A stretch of 64,000 nt of DNA, taken from assembly GCA_016218715.1 (NCBI GenBank), contig JACRDG010000032.1:124001-188000 (forward strand), read 5' to 3'. Every line of letters begins with the position of its first letter. Within the stretch, counting starts at the first letter, position 1. Shown piece after piece: positions 44,063 to 53,213 of the stretch. This DNA comes from Desulfomonile tiedjei. Lineage in GTDB: Bacteria; Desulfobacterota; Desulfomonilia; Desulfomonilales; Desulfomonilaceae. Both the position numbers and the translations under genes were made by a program. The notes beneath the pieces are model-generated. The model saw nothing but the letters and a program-made list of their open reading frames with translations. It was not told the DNA's origin and made no database searches.

Positions 44063-45247
44063 ATGAAGGAAGTGGTCATTGTAGACGCAGTACGCACCCC
44101 CGTCGGGTCTTTCGGCGGCGGCCTGGCCGGAGTACCCGCAGTGGAGCTTGGCACGATCGTGGTCAAGGAGTTGCTCAAACGGACCGGAGTTGATCCGGCC
44201 CAAGTCGATGAGCTGATCTTCGGCTGCGTGCTACAGGGAGGACAGGGTCAAAACGTTGCCCGACAGGTCCTTATTCGATCCGGTATTCCGCAGGAAGTAC
44301 CGGCCATGACAATTAACAAAGTGTGCGCCTCAGGACTGAGGTCGGTCTCTCTTGCCGCGCAGGTCATCAAGGCCGGCGACGCGGACGTTGTCGTAGCAGG
44401 GGGAACCGAAAACATGTCTCTGGCGCCGTACGCGATCAGCAAGGCCCGCTGGGGAGTCAGAATGAACAACGACACCCTCGTGGACTTGATGATCCATGAC
44501 GGACTGTGGGAAATCTTCAACAACTATCACATGGGTAACACCGCGGAAAACGTGGCCGAACAGTGGGGCGTCACCCGAGAAGATCAGGATGAGATGGGAC
44601 TGATCAGCCAGGAGCGGGCGGCGAATGCTATCGCGGAGGGGCGCTTCAAAGACGAGATCGTCCCGGTGATGGTGCCGCAGCGCAAGGGAGACCCCAAGGT
44701 GTTCGACACGGACGAACACCCGCGGGCTGGCACGACCAAAGAAGGGCTGACCAAGCTGAGATCTGCCTTCAAAAAGGACGGGACGGTCACCGCGGGGAAC
44801 GCGTCCGGCATCAACGACGGCGCGGTCGCGATCCTCGTCATGTCCGCGGACAAGGCGAAAGAACTCGGGCTCAAGCCCATGGCGAAGATCGTCTCCTACG
44901 CGGCCGCTGGGGTGGACCCCAAGATCATGGGAGTCGGGCCGATACCGGCGACGAAGAAGGCCTTGGCCAAAGCGGGGCTGAAGATCGAGGACATCGACCT
45001 CGTGGAAGCCAACGAGGCCTTCGCTGCACAGTGCGTGGCCGTGAAAAAGGATCTCGGACTGGATATGGCCAAAACGAACGTCAACGGCGGCGCGATCGCT
45101 CTGGGACACCCCATCGGGGCCTCGGGGGCCAGGATACTCACCACGCTCCTCTACGAAATGCGCAAGAGAGACAACGTGAAACGAGGCCTCGCGACCCTCT
45201 GCGTCGGAGGCGGCATGGGCGCTGCCATGATCGTGGAAAAGATCTGA
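44063..45247 (+). CDS. acetyl-CoA acetyltransferase (thiolase)
   Basis: 394 residues; full-length degradative or biosynthetic thiolase. The acyl-accepting cysteine lies in [10 protein letters not shown] near residue 89, the catalytic histidine in [11 protein letters not shown], and the second cysteine in [10 protein letters not shown]. It condenses or cleaves acetoacetyl-CoA or longer 3-ketoacyl-CoA. The start has a very strong AGGAGG. A palindromic element begins two bases after the stop. No other beta-oxidation genes are adjacent. Confidence 0.93.
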   Translation: MKEVVIVDAVRTPVGSFGGGLAGVPAVELGTIVVKELLKRTGVDPAQVDELIFGCVLQGGQGQNVARQVLIRSGIPQEVPAMTINKVCASGLRSVSLAAQVIKAGDADVVVAGGTENMSLAPYAISKARWGVRMNNDTLVDLMIHDGLWEIFNNYHMGNTAENVAEQWGVTREDQDEMGLISQERAANAIAEGRFKDEIVPVMVPQRKGDPKVFDTDEHPRAGTTKEGLTKLRSAFKKDGTVTAGNASGINDGAVAILVMSADKAKELGLKPMAKIVSYAAAGVDPKIMGVGPIPATKKALAKAGLKIEDIDLVEANEAFAAQCVAVKKDLGLDMAKTNVNGGAIALGHPIGASGARILTTLLYEMRKRDNVKRGLATLCVGGGMGAAMIVEKI

Positions 45248-45249
45248 CA

Positions 45250-45468
45250 GCAAGCTGCTTTCAAAGAAGTAATCTGGGGAGAACCTTTTTGAAAAAAGGT
45301 TTCTCCCCAGACCCCTCTCCAAAAACTTCTAATTTCCTTGGCTTTCGGCGCTCCTCAGCGAGGAGCGTCGAACGCCAGGAGCAATAGAGCTTCTTGAAGG
45401 GGCTTGAGGAGAACCTCTTTGTGCAAAGAAGCTCCCCCCAAGCTGACTCGTTTGCAATCGGACCGGTC
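45250..45468. repeat. palindromic element with terminal inverted repeats (copy 3, long form)
   Basis: It has two core hairpins: GGGGAGAACCTTTTT with its inverse at about 45276-45311, and GAGAACCTCTTTGTGCAAAG with an inverse arm at about 45411-45439. The outer ends CAAGCTGCTTTCAAAGAAG and (inverse) GGTCCGATTGCAAACGAG match loosely. It sits between thiolase and lipB and probably terminates thiolase transcription. Confidence 0.65.
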
Positions 45469-45496
45469 TAAGATGCGCTGAGATTGCGCGACGAAC

Positions 45497-46171
45497 ATGC
45501 TCCTCGTAGAACTGGAGAACATCGCTTATCCCGAGTGCCTCGAGTTGCAGCGCTCCCTGGCGAGGAAGAGGATCGCGGGCCGCTGTCCCGACATTCTGCT
45601 GCTCGTGGCCCATCCGCCGACCGTGACGCTTGGAGTCAGAGGCCGAACGAGCGATCTCCTGGTCCCGGAAGAAACACTCCGGTCTTTGGGAGTGGCTCTG
45701 TATAGGTCCGATCGCGGAGGTGAGGCAACTTACCACGGTCCCGGGCAACTGGTGTGCTATCCGGTGGTGGATTTGAGAGGATTGGGGCTTTCCGCTCGTG
45801 CTTACGTTCATGCGCTGGAAGAAACGATCCTGAAGACCCTCGGAGAGTTTGGCATAGACGGCTTCCGTCAGAAAGGGAAGCCCGGCGTCTGGATTGCGGA
45901 GTTGGAGAAGATCGCGTCCATCGGCGTCAGAATCGACCGTCGGGTCGCGTATCATGGCTTCAGTCTGAACGTGAGCCTGGAGCATGATCCATCCCGGTTC
46001 GTCATCTCCTGCGGCATGCCTCAGACGCGCCACGTGAGCATGAATGCGCTTGCCACAGTCCCGGTGGCCATGGAAACCGTGAAGCCCCCTCTGTTGCAGT
46101 GCTTTCGAGAGGTCTTCGGGGTAACCCTGGAACCATGCTCGGCCGACGGAGCTTTGGGAGACCGCGGATAA
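45497..46171 (+). CDS. lipB: octanoyl-[ACP]:protein N-octanoyltransferase
   Basis: 224 residues. It moves octanoyl groups from acyl carrier protein to lipoyl domains, the first step of lipoate synthesis. The signature RGGEATYHGPGQLVCYP is at about residues 73-89, the catalytic lysine is in EKIASIGVRI and the catalytic cysteine in FVISCGMPQ. lipA is not in the window. The FtsX-like permease gene begins 12 bases after the stop. Confidence 0.95.
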   Translation: MLLVELENIAYPECLELQRSLARKRIAGRCPDILLLVAHPPTVTLGVRGRTSDLLVPEETLRSLGVALYRSDRGGEATYHGPGQLVCYPVVDLRGLGLSARAYVHALEETILKTLGEFGIDGFRQKGKPGVWIAELEKIASIGVRIDRRVAYHGFSLNVSLEHDPSRFVISCGMPQTRHVSMNALATVPVAMETVKPPLLQCFREVFGVTLEPCSADGALGDRG

Positions 46172-46183
46172 CAGTTCACCATC

Positions 46184-47350
46184 ATGGCTATACCGCTCGG
46201 TTATTGCTGGGGAAATCTCTGGACGAGGAAATTGACCACCGTTCTCACCGCTGGGGGCATGGCGTTGGTCACCTTTGTTTTCGCCGCGGTGCTCATGCTC
46301 GCGGAAGGACTGGAAAAGACCCTCGTCGATACCGGCTCGCCGGATAATGCCATTGTCCTGAGAGGCTCGGCCGAGACCGAGGTGTCGAGTATCGTGAGCA
46401 GAGACTCGGCGGCAATCATAGAAGTTCAGCCCGAAGTCGTCCTCGACTCCGCCAGCCAACCGGTCGCTGCCAAAGAGTGCCTCGTGCTGGTCACCTTGCC
46501 CAAGAGAGGGACCGACAAACCGACCAATGTCGTGGTTCGCGGGATAGGTCCCCGATCTCTGGAATTGAGGCGCCAGGTAAGTCTCGTGGCGGGACGTGAA
46601 CCGCGGCCTGGCTCGAGAGACGTCATCGCGGGAAAGAGCATCGCTGAGCGTATAAAGTCTGCAGGTCTCGGCGGAAAAGTGCATTTTGCACTGGCCGATT
46701 GGGACGTGGTGGGAGTCCTGGACGGTAAAGGGACCGCGTTTGACTCTGAGGTGTGGGCTGACGCGGATCAGCTCATGTCCGCGTTCCGGCGCAATGACTA
46801 CTCGGTGGTCATTCTGAAGGTGCCCGGCCGCGACGGCTTCAGCAGGCTCAGGCAACGTCTCGAAAGCGACCCGCGCCTCAGTGCGCAAGTCAAACGAGAG
46901 ATGGATTTCTATAAAGAACAATCGGATGTGATGGCCAAGTTCATTCGCATCCTTGGGCTCGCGATGACCGCATTCTTCAGTATCGGCGCGATCCTCGGCG
47001 CGATGGTCACCATGTACACTGCGGTGGCGAATCGAACCCGCGAAATTGGGACCCTGCGCGCCCTCGGCTTCAAGAGACGGGACATTCTGGGGGCTTTTGT
47101 CATGGAGTCGCTGCTCCTCGGCACGGTGGGGGGCGCGGCAGGAGTGGGTGCGGCTTCTCTGCTCCAGTTCCTGACCATCTCCACGATCAACTGGGAGACC
47201 TTTTCCGAGTTGGCCTTCGGCTTCGCCCTTACCCCGTCGATCGCGTTGTACTCAGTCGGATTCTCTGCGGGAATGGGTTTCATTGGCGGAGCGCTCCCCG
47301 CCTGGCGCGCGGCCCGACTGGCCATCGTCGATGCCCTCAGAGCAGCCTGA
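46184..47350 (+). CDS. FtsX/MacB-like ABC transporter permease
   Basis: 388 residues. One N-terminal helix (about 18-40), a large extracytoplasmic MacB-PCD-like domain, then three C-terminal helices with the FtsX signature region NRTREIGTLRALGFKRRDIL. Such permeases couple ATP hydrolysis in the cytoplasm to events in the envelope, but no ATP-binding subunit is adjacent and only this one permease is present. The last two bases of the stop region coincide with the terminal repeat of a palindromic element (CCTGATACC). Confidence 0.82.
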   Translation: MAIPLGYCWGNLWTRKLTTVLTAGGMALVTFVFAAVLMLAEGLEKTLVDTGSPDNAIVLRGSAETEVSSIVSRDSAAIIEVQPEVVLDSASQPVAAKECLVLVTLPKRGTDKPTNVVVRGIGPRSLELRRQVSLVAGREPRPGSRDVIAGKSIAERIKSAGLGGKVHFALADWDVVGVLDGKGTAFDSEVWADADQLMSAFRRNDYSVVILKVPGRDGFSRLRQRLESDPRLSAQVKREMDFYKEQSDVMAKFIRILGLAMTAFFSIGAILGAMVTMYTAVANRTREIGTLRALGFKRRDILGAFVMESLLLGTVGGAAGVGAASLLQFLTISTINWETFSELAFGFALTPSIALYSVGFSAGMGFIGGALPAWRAARLAIVDALRAA

Positions 47351-47577
47351 TACCGAGTCGGCATCCAAAGAGTTACTTCGGGGGGAACTTCTCTGTGTAG
47401 AGAGGTTCCCCCGAACCTCTCTCAAGAAACTCTATCACCCTGGGATGACAGGCTTTCTTCGTCGAGGAAGACCGGAAATCCCGGGCAGGTAGAAGTCTCT
47501 GGTGAGGGGTCTGAGGAGAAACCCTTTTCCAAAGACGCCCCCTTCAGTCACCTCTTTGAAAGCGAATCGGTATCAGG
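47346..47577. repeat. palindromic element with terminal inverted repeats (copy 4, long form)
   Basis: Left end CCTGATACCGAGTCGGCATC and the inverse of the right end (CCTGATACCGATTCGCTTTC) agree closely, and both continue into CAAAGAG. Inside is the hairpin GGGGGGAACTTCTCT / AGAGAGGTTCCCCC and a weaker second hairpin. The left end includes the TGA stop of the permease gene. The remaining gap to 47783 holds the 18-base palindrome at 47610-47627 and no supported gene. Confidence 0.75.
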
Positions 47578-47783
47578 CCGCAGGAGCGCTCATGTAGAGG
47601 ATCGGTAGGGGCAGGGCCGGCCCTGCCTCTGAGGACGGTACGTGTGCGCGAGTGACGTCATTTCATAGGGCGCAGTCTCGCGTCAGCCCGGGACGCCCCT
47701 GCCGTGAACCAGAAGTGGTTCCTCGACCACGATCTTTCGGTGCAGAGGCTGAATCGGAAAAGACAAGGCTCTTGCGAGCACCT

Positions 47784-48314
47784 CTACTCGGACGGTGAAC
47801 CACCCGTGCGTTCTCGGCGGGTCCTGTGTGAGCTCGCGCCTGGTTGTGACATCTTTCGCCTGGCCTCGGAAATCCACCATCGGACAATCGATTTCCACTT
47901 GGTGTCGGACACCAGCGGCAGAGCCCTGAGGTACAGATCGATAGCCTTGGTGTGTTCCCCCCTGGCATCGTACAATTTGGCCAGGTACTCCAGGGCAAGG
48001 TAGTAATCCGGACGCAACTGGAGCGTCTTTTCGTAGTCCGCGACGGCCTCGGTCATCCGATTCGCGATCTCCAGGGTCACGGCACGCTGAAAGTACGCCT
48101 CCGCGTGCTGGGGATTCAGTTGGATCGCTTTGCTGTACAGAGTGATAGCCTCGTCCCAATCCCGGGACATCGAGGCCAGATACCCTTCCCGGAAGAAGTC
48201 GTCAGCGCTGAGCTCGGATCCGTGACTAAAGGGAACGAGAGCTGTGACCAGGAAAACGAGGGCAATTAAGACAGGAATTCGGTTGTTCAAGCGGGGTCTC
48301 CAATCTCCCTTCAT
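47784..48314 (-). CDS. exported TPR-repeat protein
   Basis: About 176 residues. A signal peptide or anchor (IPVLIALVFLVTALVPF) is followed by three TPR units, for example DDFFREGYLASMSRDWDEAI, AIQLNPQHAEAYFQRAV and LQLRPDYYLALEYLAKLYD, and a basic, Ser/Arg-rich tail. It is a likely scaffold for protein contacts in the envelope. Start uncertain: the ATG at 48314 is the first that fits, while a TTG at 48290 has GGAG eight bases upstream. Confidence 0.75.
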   Translation of the reverse strand: MKGDWRPRLNNRIPVLIALVFLVTALVPFSHGSELSADDFFREGYLASMSRDWDEAITLYSKAIQLNPQHAEAYFQRAVTLEIANRMTEAVADYEKTLQLRPDYYLALEYLAKLYDARGEHTKAIDLYLRALPLVSDTKWKSIVRWWISEARRKMSQPGASSHRTRRERTGGSPSE

Positions 48315-48676
48315 CAGTGGCCCGGCAAGGGAACCCGGACCAGACGGAAACGCTCGCCACGAGCGGAGAAAATGCAATTCCTTCGTGCTGGAACCACAAA
48401 GCACCGGGACCTACCGGCGTGGGCGCGCGGGCAGTCCTTCGGATCTATTCATTCTAGCCAATGTTTGCCGAGAAAAGAAGCTGAAAATGTTCCGACCGCC
48501 ATCCACGCACTCGGTGCCTCTTCGCGCAAGGGTTGTCGCTCATCTCAGGCAATTCGTGGGACGGGCGTCTCGACCGTCTATCAGGTGATGACAGGCAAGA
48601 TGCCTCTGCTGCCAACGCCATTTCACCAAAACAGCCTCAATCATCGGATCTCTCGCCTGGTGGCTCGCGAGGGGCG
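48315..48676. other. intergenic region without a supported gene
   Basis: Short open frames here have no ribosome site or domain. A fragment near 48593-48608 (GACAGGCAAGATGCCT) matches the first block of the repeat at 521-612. Confidence 0.4.
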
Positions 48677-49477
48677 TCACTGCTGGTGTTTCCCGACCGA
48701 CGCGGGCGCTAACCACTCAGCATGTCCCGGACTCGCCCCGTCCTCACCATGCGAAGATCTTGCGACGGGACCGGTAGCCCTCGAAGCCGCGCCGCTGGAC
48801 GCGGTCTCCACGCGGACCGGTCGGATAGACGCCTCATTGAAGCCCAACCGGTCGAAATCGATGCCGAGGTTTATCCGAAATGTCTGGTCTGGTCTGTCTT
48901 TGCTGGCCACCTTCAGCACGATCGTACCATTTACCACCTCGGCCGACTCGACCGTCAGGCCCCCCGCAGCAACCGTGGAAACGGCACGCTGAAGCCTCTG
49001 GTGAGGAGCTTTCGCAAGCGCGTTTCGGGCTGAAGGCCTCACAGCCGCGGGTTTAGGAGTTGACGCAACGCGTGTCGGAGTCCAAGGCTTCAAGAAGACC
49101 AACAGACAGTTGCCGAGCCGCTGGATTTTATGCTCCGGGACTGCCGCTCCCCTGAAATCGAGGGTGAGCCTCGCGCCGGATCTTCCCTTTGAAACCTCTA
49201 CGCCCAGGCCTGCTCCGGGACCGTGGCCGCTTTTCGCCTCCACATCGCCGGGACCGATGCCCGGTATATCGATAACGAGCCTGGACGGCGGGTCCAAGGT
49301 GAACGTTCCCTGTTCGCTCATCGGGCCGTCGCACGAGACGACGACGCGCCGCAAATCAGGACTCACCTTCACATCGGTAATGTTGCCCGCGCCGAACGCC
49401 GCACCATTTGCCAGGATTCCTGCCAGGACCATTGTAAGTGCGCCTACGATCGCAGGAGTTTTACTTGAACGTATCAT
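48677..49477 (-). CDS. exported AMIN-domain protein
   Basis: 266 residues. A signal peptide ends near residue 29. An AMIN domain spans about 30-130 (ITDVKVSPDLRRVVVSCDG, PSRLVIDIPGIGPG, LTLDFRGAAVPEHKIQRLG, LLVFLKPW), the type that localises amidases and secretins to peptidoglycan or septum. The rest is an Ala/Pro/Arg linker and a second beta-rich segment, with no amidase or secretin domain. The ATG at 49477 has GGAGG five bases upstream and a strong promoter is seen at 49585-49614. Confidence 0.83.
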   Translation of the reverse strand: MIRSSKTPAIVGALTMVLAGILANGAAFGAGNITDVKVSPDLRRVVVSCDGPMSEQGTFTLDPPSRLVIDIPGIGPGDVEAKSGHGPGAGLGVEVSKGRSGARLTLDFRGAAVPEHKIQRLGNCLLVFLKPWTPTRVASTPKPAAVRPSARNALAKAPHQRLQRAVSTVAAGGLTVESAEVVNGTIVLKVASKDRPDQTFRINLGIDFDRLGFNEASIRPVRVETASSGAASRATGPVARSSHGEDGASPGHAEWLAPASVGKHQQ

Positions 49478-49584
49478 GAGGACCTCCGGGCCTATAATGC
49501 GGCCCTAACCCGATGAACGGCCGGAAGCGAAGGCACAATCAGTTCAGGATTGGGCGTTTCCGTAGGGTACACCGCTGGGTTGCG

Positions 49585-49614
49585 ATCATAGCACAGATGA
49601 CGTTAGTGAGTCAA
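49585..49614 (-). promoter_or_regulatory. promoter of the AMIN gene
   Basis: On the minus strand TTGACT (49609-49614) is 18 bases from TATGAT (49585-49590), five of six matches in each box. It lies about 110 bases upstream of the AMIN start and within an AT-rich patch (49600-49670). Confidence 0.65.
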
Positions 49615-49890
49615 TGAATGATAGATAATTAAACAGGTTATCATAAAAACATAAAGTAAACAGGCGCCGAAGCTCTCCCGAAGTGCGGCATTTGTCCGGA
49701 GCACTGATATGGCGAGCAGTTGGGAAAAATCCTGTCTTCTGGTCTTTCGCCGTAGGCCCCTGGCGATCGTGGTCTGGGTGCCACTGCTGCTGCCCGGTAG
49801 AGGCGCCGCTTGCTGTGCCCGAGAAACCACGTGGCCCACAACTGCGCTCACCTAGTCCAATAGCAGGGCACGCCCTGCCTCTACAGATGT

Positions 49891-50049
49891 CATACCAATG
49901 TGCAGTTCAATTTGTAACATCCGAGGACTCTGCTCTGGGCTTTTCCTGGGAGGTCTCCTCCGCTACGAACGGCACAGCCTGACTGCGCTCCGGAGACCCC
50001 CCAGGAGCGCCCTTCAGCAATATTGCTTATTGAATCGCACATTGGTATC
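49891..50049. repeat. MITE-like element, second family
   Basis: ATACCAATGTGCAGTTCAA at the left and the inverse of the right end (ATACCAATGTGCGATTCAA) match at 17 of 19 positions. Inside is GCGCTCC / GGAGCGC (49986-50010) with an apex like that in the element at 15640-15843. The surrounding gap (49478-50296) holds this element, the palindrome at 49863-49878 and the AMIN promoter, with no supported gene. Confidence 0.65.
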
Positions 50050-50296
50050 ACCCACCGTTTGCAGGCGAATCGTTCGCCCTGCCTTTGGCACGTCACCGAA
50101 GCGAGGGCGAACCCGGAGGGATTTCCTGGCACAGGCGGTCACAAATTTCGGTGACTGCTATATATTACGTAGTATGCTGGTCGCGGCTCGGCTGTGTCCC
50201 GCCTGCCTTCGCCGACAATAGCGATGACACTCGGCCCATTAGGCTCGGACGGCTTGAGTCACCAGCCTCGAACAGTACCGGAAGGCACGGTCCCCC

Positions 50297-51487
50297 ATGG
50301 TGTTTGCCGGAAAGACCCGCAAAATTTGCATCGCTACCCCCGAATATCCGCCGGATCAATGGGGGGGGCTGGCCAGGACCGTGTTTCGGGTCGCTCGTCA
50401 TGCCCGGGACCTGGGACTGGATGTCCATGTGGCCCATCTGACAGTGGGAACGGACCCCTTCGTGCTGCTGGACGAGAACCGGGAGAGCCGCATGGATGAC
50501 GGGATACACGTTCACCGACTCGCCGTAGCCAGAGAAGAGATCCCGCTGAATCAGCGCGACCTGTGGGAATGTCCCCACAATCTCACGCTCCTGATGATGT
50601 ACCAGTCGCTGGAGAAGCTCTATCGCAGCGAGCGGTTCGATCTGCTCCACTCGTTCTTCCTGTACCCGGTGGGGTATGTGACCGGCTTACTCGCGAGGCG
50701 CATGCGCGTGCCGTCCGTTCTGACGGTGGTGGGAAACGACGTCAAGAAATACATTTTCAGTCCCGAAAAGGCCGCGGTGTGCAGGAGCGGCCTGGAAAAT
50801 GCCGACCGGATCGTTGCGCTGAGCCGGGACCTCGGAGAAATGGCCGATGCCTTGACGCCTATAGCCGACAAATGCAGAATCATTTACAATTCTGTTGATA
50901 CCCCCGAAGAGCGATGGGTCCCCCGTGCGCGCGGAAACGGTCCGTTCCGTATCGGGTGCGCGGGGATCTTCAAGTATGCGAAAGGCCTGCCGTACTTGTT
51001 TAAGGCGGTGGCCGAGCTGAATCGGGTCCACAAGGTGGTGGTTCAACTGGTCGGGCATGTGCGCCCCTCGGAGCGCAAGGCCTACGAAGAAGCTCTGGTG
51101 AAGACCGGAATCGGGCAGGTGGTCCAGCTCCTGGAACCTCTGCAGCATCCGGACGTGCCGAAATGGCTGCGGAGTCTGGATGCCTTTGTCCTCCCCTCGG
51201 TCTCGGAAGGTTGCCCGAATATTCTTATGGAAGCGCTTGCAAGCGGAGTTCCGTCAGTGGCCACGCGAACCGGGGCCAACGAAGAGCTGATCGAGGATCA
51301 TGTTTCGGGCCTTCTCGTCCCGTGGGGTGATTCGGCATCGCTCGCGGCGGCCTTGGCGGAACTCGTCGAGAATCCCGGGCTCGGCGAGTCTCTGGGCACC
51401 GAGGGCAGGGGAAAGATGGCGGATTTCTCTGTCAGGAGAGAACGCCAGGCGTGGGAAACCCTGTACAGAGAGTTGGTGGATTCTTAG
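50297..51487 (+). CDS. GT4-family glycosyltransferase
   Basis: 396 residues, GT-B fold. The N-terminal glycine-rich donor-side loop is EYPPDQWGGLARTV, and the C-terminal nucleotide-sugar site has GCAGIFKYAKGL and the E-x7-E motif in SEGCPNILMEALASGVP. It transfers a sugar from a nucleotide donor to an unknown acceptor, probably in envelope polysaccharide or glycolipid synthesis. The start has no strong ribosome site; the GTG at 50300 is an alternative. The methyltransferase gene follows without a gap. Confidence 0.9.
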   Translation: MVFAGKTRKICIATPEYPPDQWGGLARTVFRVARHARDLGLDVHVAHLTVGTDPFVLLDENRESRMDDGIHVHRLAVAREEIPLNQRDLWECPHNLTLLMMYQSLEKLYRSERFDLLHSFFLYPVGYVTGLLARRMRVPSVLTVVGNDVKKYIFSPEKAAVCRSGLENADRIVALSRDLGEMADALTPIADKCRIIYNSVDTPEERWVPRARGNGPFRIGCAGIFKYAKGLPYLFKAVAELNRVHKVVVQLVGHVRPSERKAYEEALVKTGIGQVVQLLEPLQHPDVPKWLRSLDAFVLPSVSEGCPNILMEALASGVPSVATRTGANEELIEDHVSGLLVPWGDSASLAAALAELVENPGLGESLGTEGRGKMADFSVRRERQAWETLYRELVDS

Positions 51488-52384
51488 ATGGGCGTTCTGC
51501 GGAAATCTTATCCGGAGGATCACTGGCTGAAGTCGCACGATCCGGAGGCCGTGCTTCAGGCGTACCTGGACCAGCAGGACAAAGCCTACAGCAGAGTCAA
51601 GAACGCGTTCATCCGCGAACTGCTGGGTGACCTGAAAGGGAAAGTGGTCCTGGATTACGGCTGCGGCGCCGGCATGTTCACCGTCCATGCGGCGCTTCGC
51701 GGGGCGCGGCGCGTCCTTTGCGTAGATGCGGAGGAGACCGCCCTTGCCGCCGCGAAATACTTTGCCGCGAAGGAAGGGGTGCAAAACGCGTGTGAGTTCA
51801 TCAAGAGCGACCGGTTCCCGCCGCTTCGAGTCAGTGGGAGCGTTGATGTCATCCTGATGAAAGATGTCATCGAGCACGTGCCCGACGATCAGGCGCTGCT
51901 CGATGCCGCATCCCGCGCGCTCGTTCCGGCCGGGAGACTCGTGCTGAGCACGCAGAATTCCCTGTCGTTGAATTACCTGCTCGAAGGTTCCTATCATCGG
52001 CTTCTGAAAGGGGACAAGGAATGGATCGGCTGGGATCCGACCCACCTGAGGTTTTACACCCCCATGAGCCTCACGAGGAAGCTGGTCTCGGTCGGTTTAC
52101 GGAGTCGGAAGTGGAGGTCCGTCTACCTGATTCCGTACAAACTCCCCGCGCCGCGGTGGCTCGGAAAGCCTTTTCTGAGGATCGACGCGCTGAGCTGGTT
52201 CGACCGGCGGTTGGGCGCGATCTTTCCGTACAACAGGCTCGGCTGGAACATTGTCGTGCGCGCGGACGCGTCCCCGCTGGTTTCGCAGCGAGTGACGCGC
52301 CGGTCGCCGGTAGCTGCCGTATTCCCCGCGGAGCCTGCCCTGATCTCGCGCGGATCACTCCGGAGCGAGGGGGAGATCTCGTGA
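51488..52384 (+). CDS. class I SAM-dependent methyltransferase
   Basis: 298 residues. Motif I VVLDYGCGAGMFTVHAA, acidic strand 2 VLCVDAEETAL, and VDVILMKDVIEHVPDD with the post-motif LVPAGRLVLSTQN, as in UbiG/Coq3-like methyltransferases. Position directly after a glycosyltransferase (start codon one base after its stop) suggests modification of the same glycan or lipid-linked product. The C-terminus is basic and overlaps the convergent phosphatase gene by 30 bases. Confidence 0.88.
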   Translation: MGVLRKSYPEDHWLKSHDPEAVLQAYLDQQDKAYSRVKNAFIRELLGDLKGKVVLDYGCGAGMFTVHAALRGARRVLCVDAEETALAAAKYFAAKEGVQNACEFIKSDRFPPLRVSGSVDVILMKDVIEHVPDDQALLDAASRALVPAGRLVLSTQNSLSLNYLLEGSYHRLLKGDKEWIGWDPTHLRFYTPMSLTRKLVSVGLRSRKWRSVYLIPYKLPAPRWLGKPFLRIDALSWFDRRLGAIFPYNRLGWNIVVRADASPLVSQRVTRRSPVAAVFPAEPALISRGSLRSEGEIS

Positions 52385-52975
52385 GTCCCCTCGGGTCAAT
52401 GACCGTGTGAGAACACGGTTGTCCCCCTCGAGAATGAAGAGAGTGTCGTGAGGGCAGAGGAGCCGCACGGCATACCCGGGCTCTAATCCTACCCAAAGCC
52501 TGAGAAAGACGCGGTTGACCCCCGCGTGACCCACGATGAAGATCGTCCCTGTCTCGGGGAGTTCCTCGATTCTCTTGATAAACGCTCCGACGCGAGCCTC
52601 CGCGTCTCGATAGCTTTCCCCCCCCGGTGGTCTCTCATCCCATGAAGCTCGCAGAGGTCCCGGTTCGGGTTTGACGACCACGCGCAACAAACCTTCCCAA
52701 GATCCGAATGAAAGCTCTGCCATAGCCTCTGTCGGGGTGATCGGTAGGCCGAGGCTTTGTGTATAGATTTTCGCGCTGGCCAGGGCTCGACCGAGCGGGC
52801 TGGAATACACCGCGGCGATCGCCTCTCCGTCGAGGAGCCGTCCCACCTGCCCGGCAACAGCAAGGCCTTCCGGGGTCAGCGGTGAGTCGAATTGCCCCAT
52901 GATGCGGGAGTCACGATTGAAAAAAGTCTCGCCATGCCTTGCGAGAATGATCCTATTCGATCGAAGAGGGTTCAT
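52355..52975 (-). CDS. histidine phosphatase superfamily protein
   Basis: 206 residues. The phospho-accepting histidine is in ILARHGETFFN at about residues 11-21; the second conserved histidine is in FIVGHAGVNRVFLR. The middle shows SPLGRALASAKI and the ELSFGSWEG motif, like phosphoglycerate-mutase-type and alpha-ribazole phosphatases (CobC-like). The substrate is not certain. The ATG at 52975 has AGGAG six to seven bases upstream. Confidence 0.88.
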   Translation of the reverse strand: MNPLRSNRIILARHGETFFNRDSRIMGQFDSPLTPEGLAVAGQVGRLLDGEAIAAVYSSPLGRALASAKIYTQSLGLPITPTEAMAELSFGSWEGLLRVVVKPEPGPLRASWDERPPGGESYRDAEARVGAFIKRIEELPETGTIFIVGHAGVNRVFLRLWVGLEPGYAVRLLCPHDTLFILEGDNRVLTRSLTRGDSRDLPLAPE

Positions 52976-53213
52976 GGTGAACTCCTGTCAGCCGTCTTAT
53001 CTGGTAGCGGTTGGCAGCGGTTATAGCAGCCCGAACGCAGAAAGACCAGATTGAACGCTCCCTCCCACGCCGTATCCATTCTCGAATGCGTGGAGCGCGG
53101 GCTTGGTATTGGGAATCAAGATTTTCCCCGCTTGCGACGGACCCGAAAAAGATATACGATCTCAGTAGCTGGCGCGTTCCGATGCCGTCGTCTGGATGAA
53201 CCGGGGGGACAGA

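Noticed and set aside
47683-48159. 158-codon minus-strand frame overlapping the TPR gene
   Set aside because: It is an alternative frame of the TPR gene, which has clear repeats and a signal segment; no frameshift is needed to explain the TPR gene.
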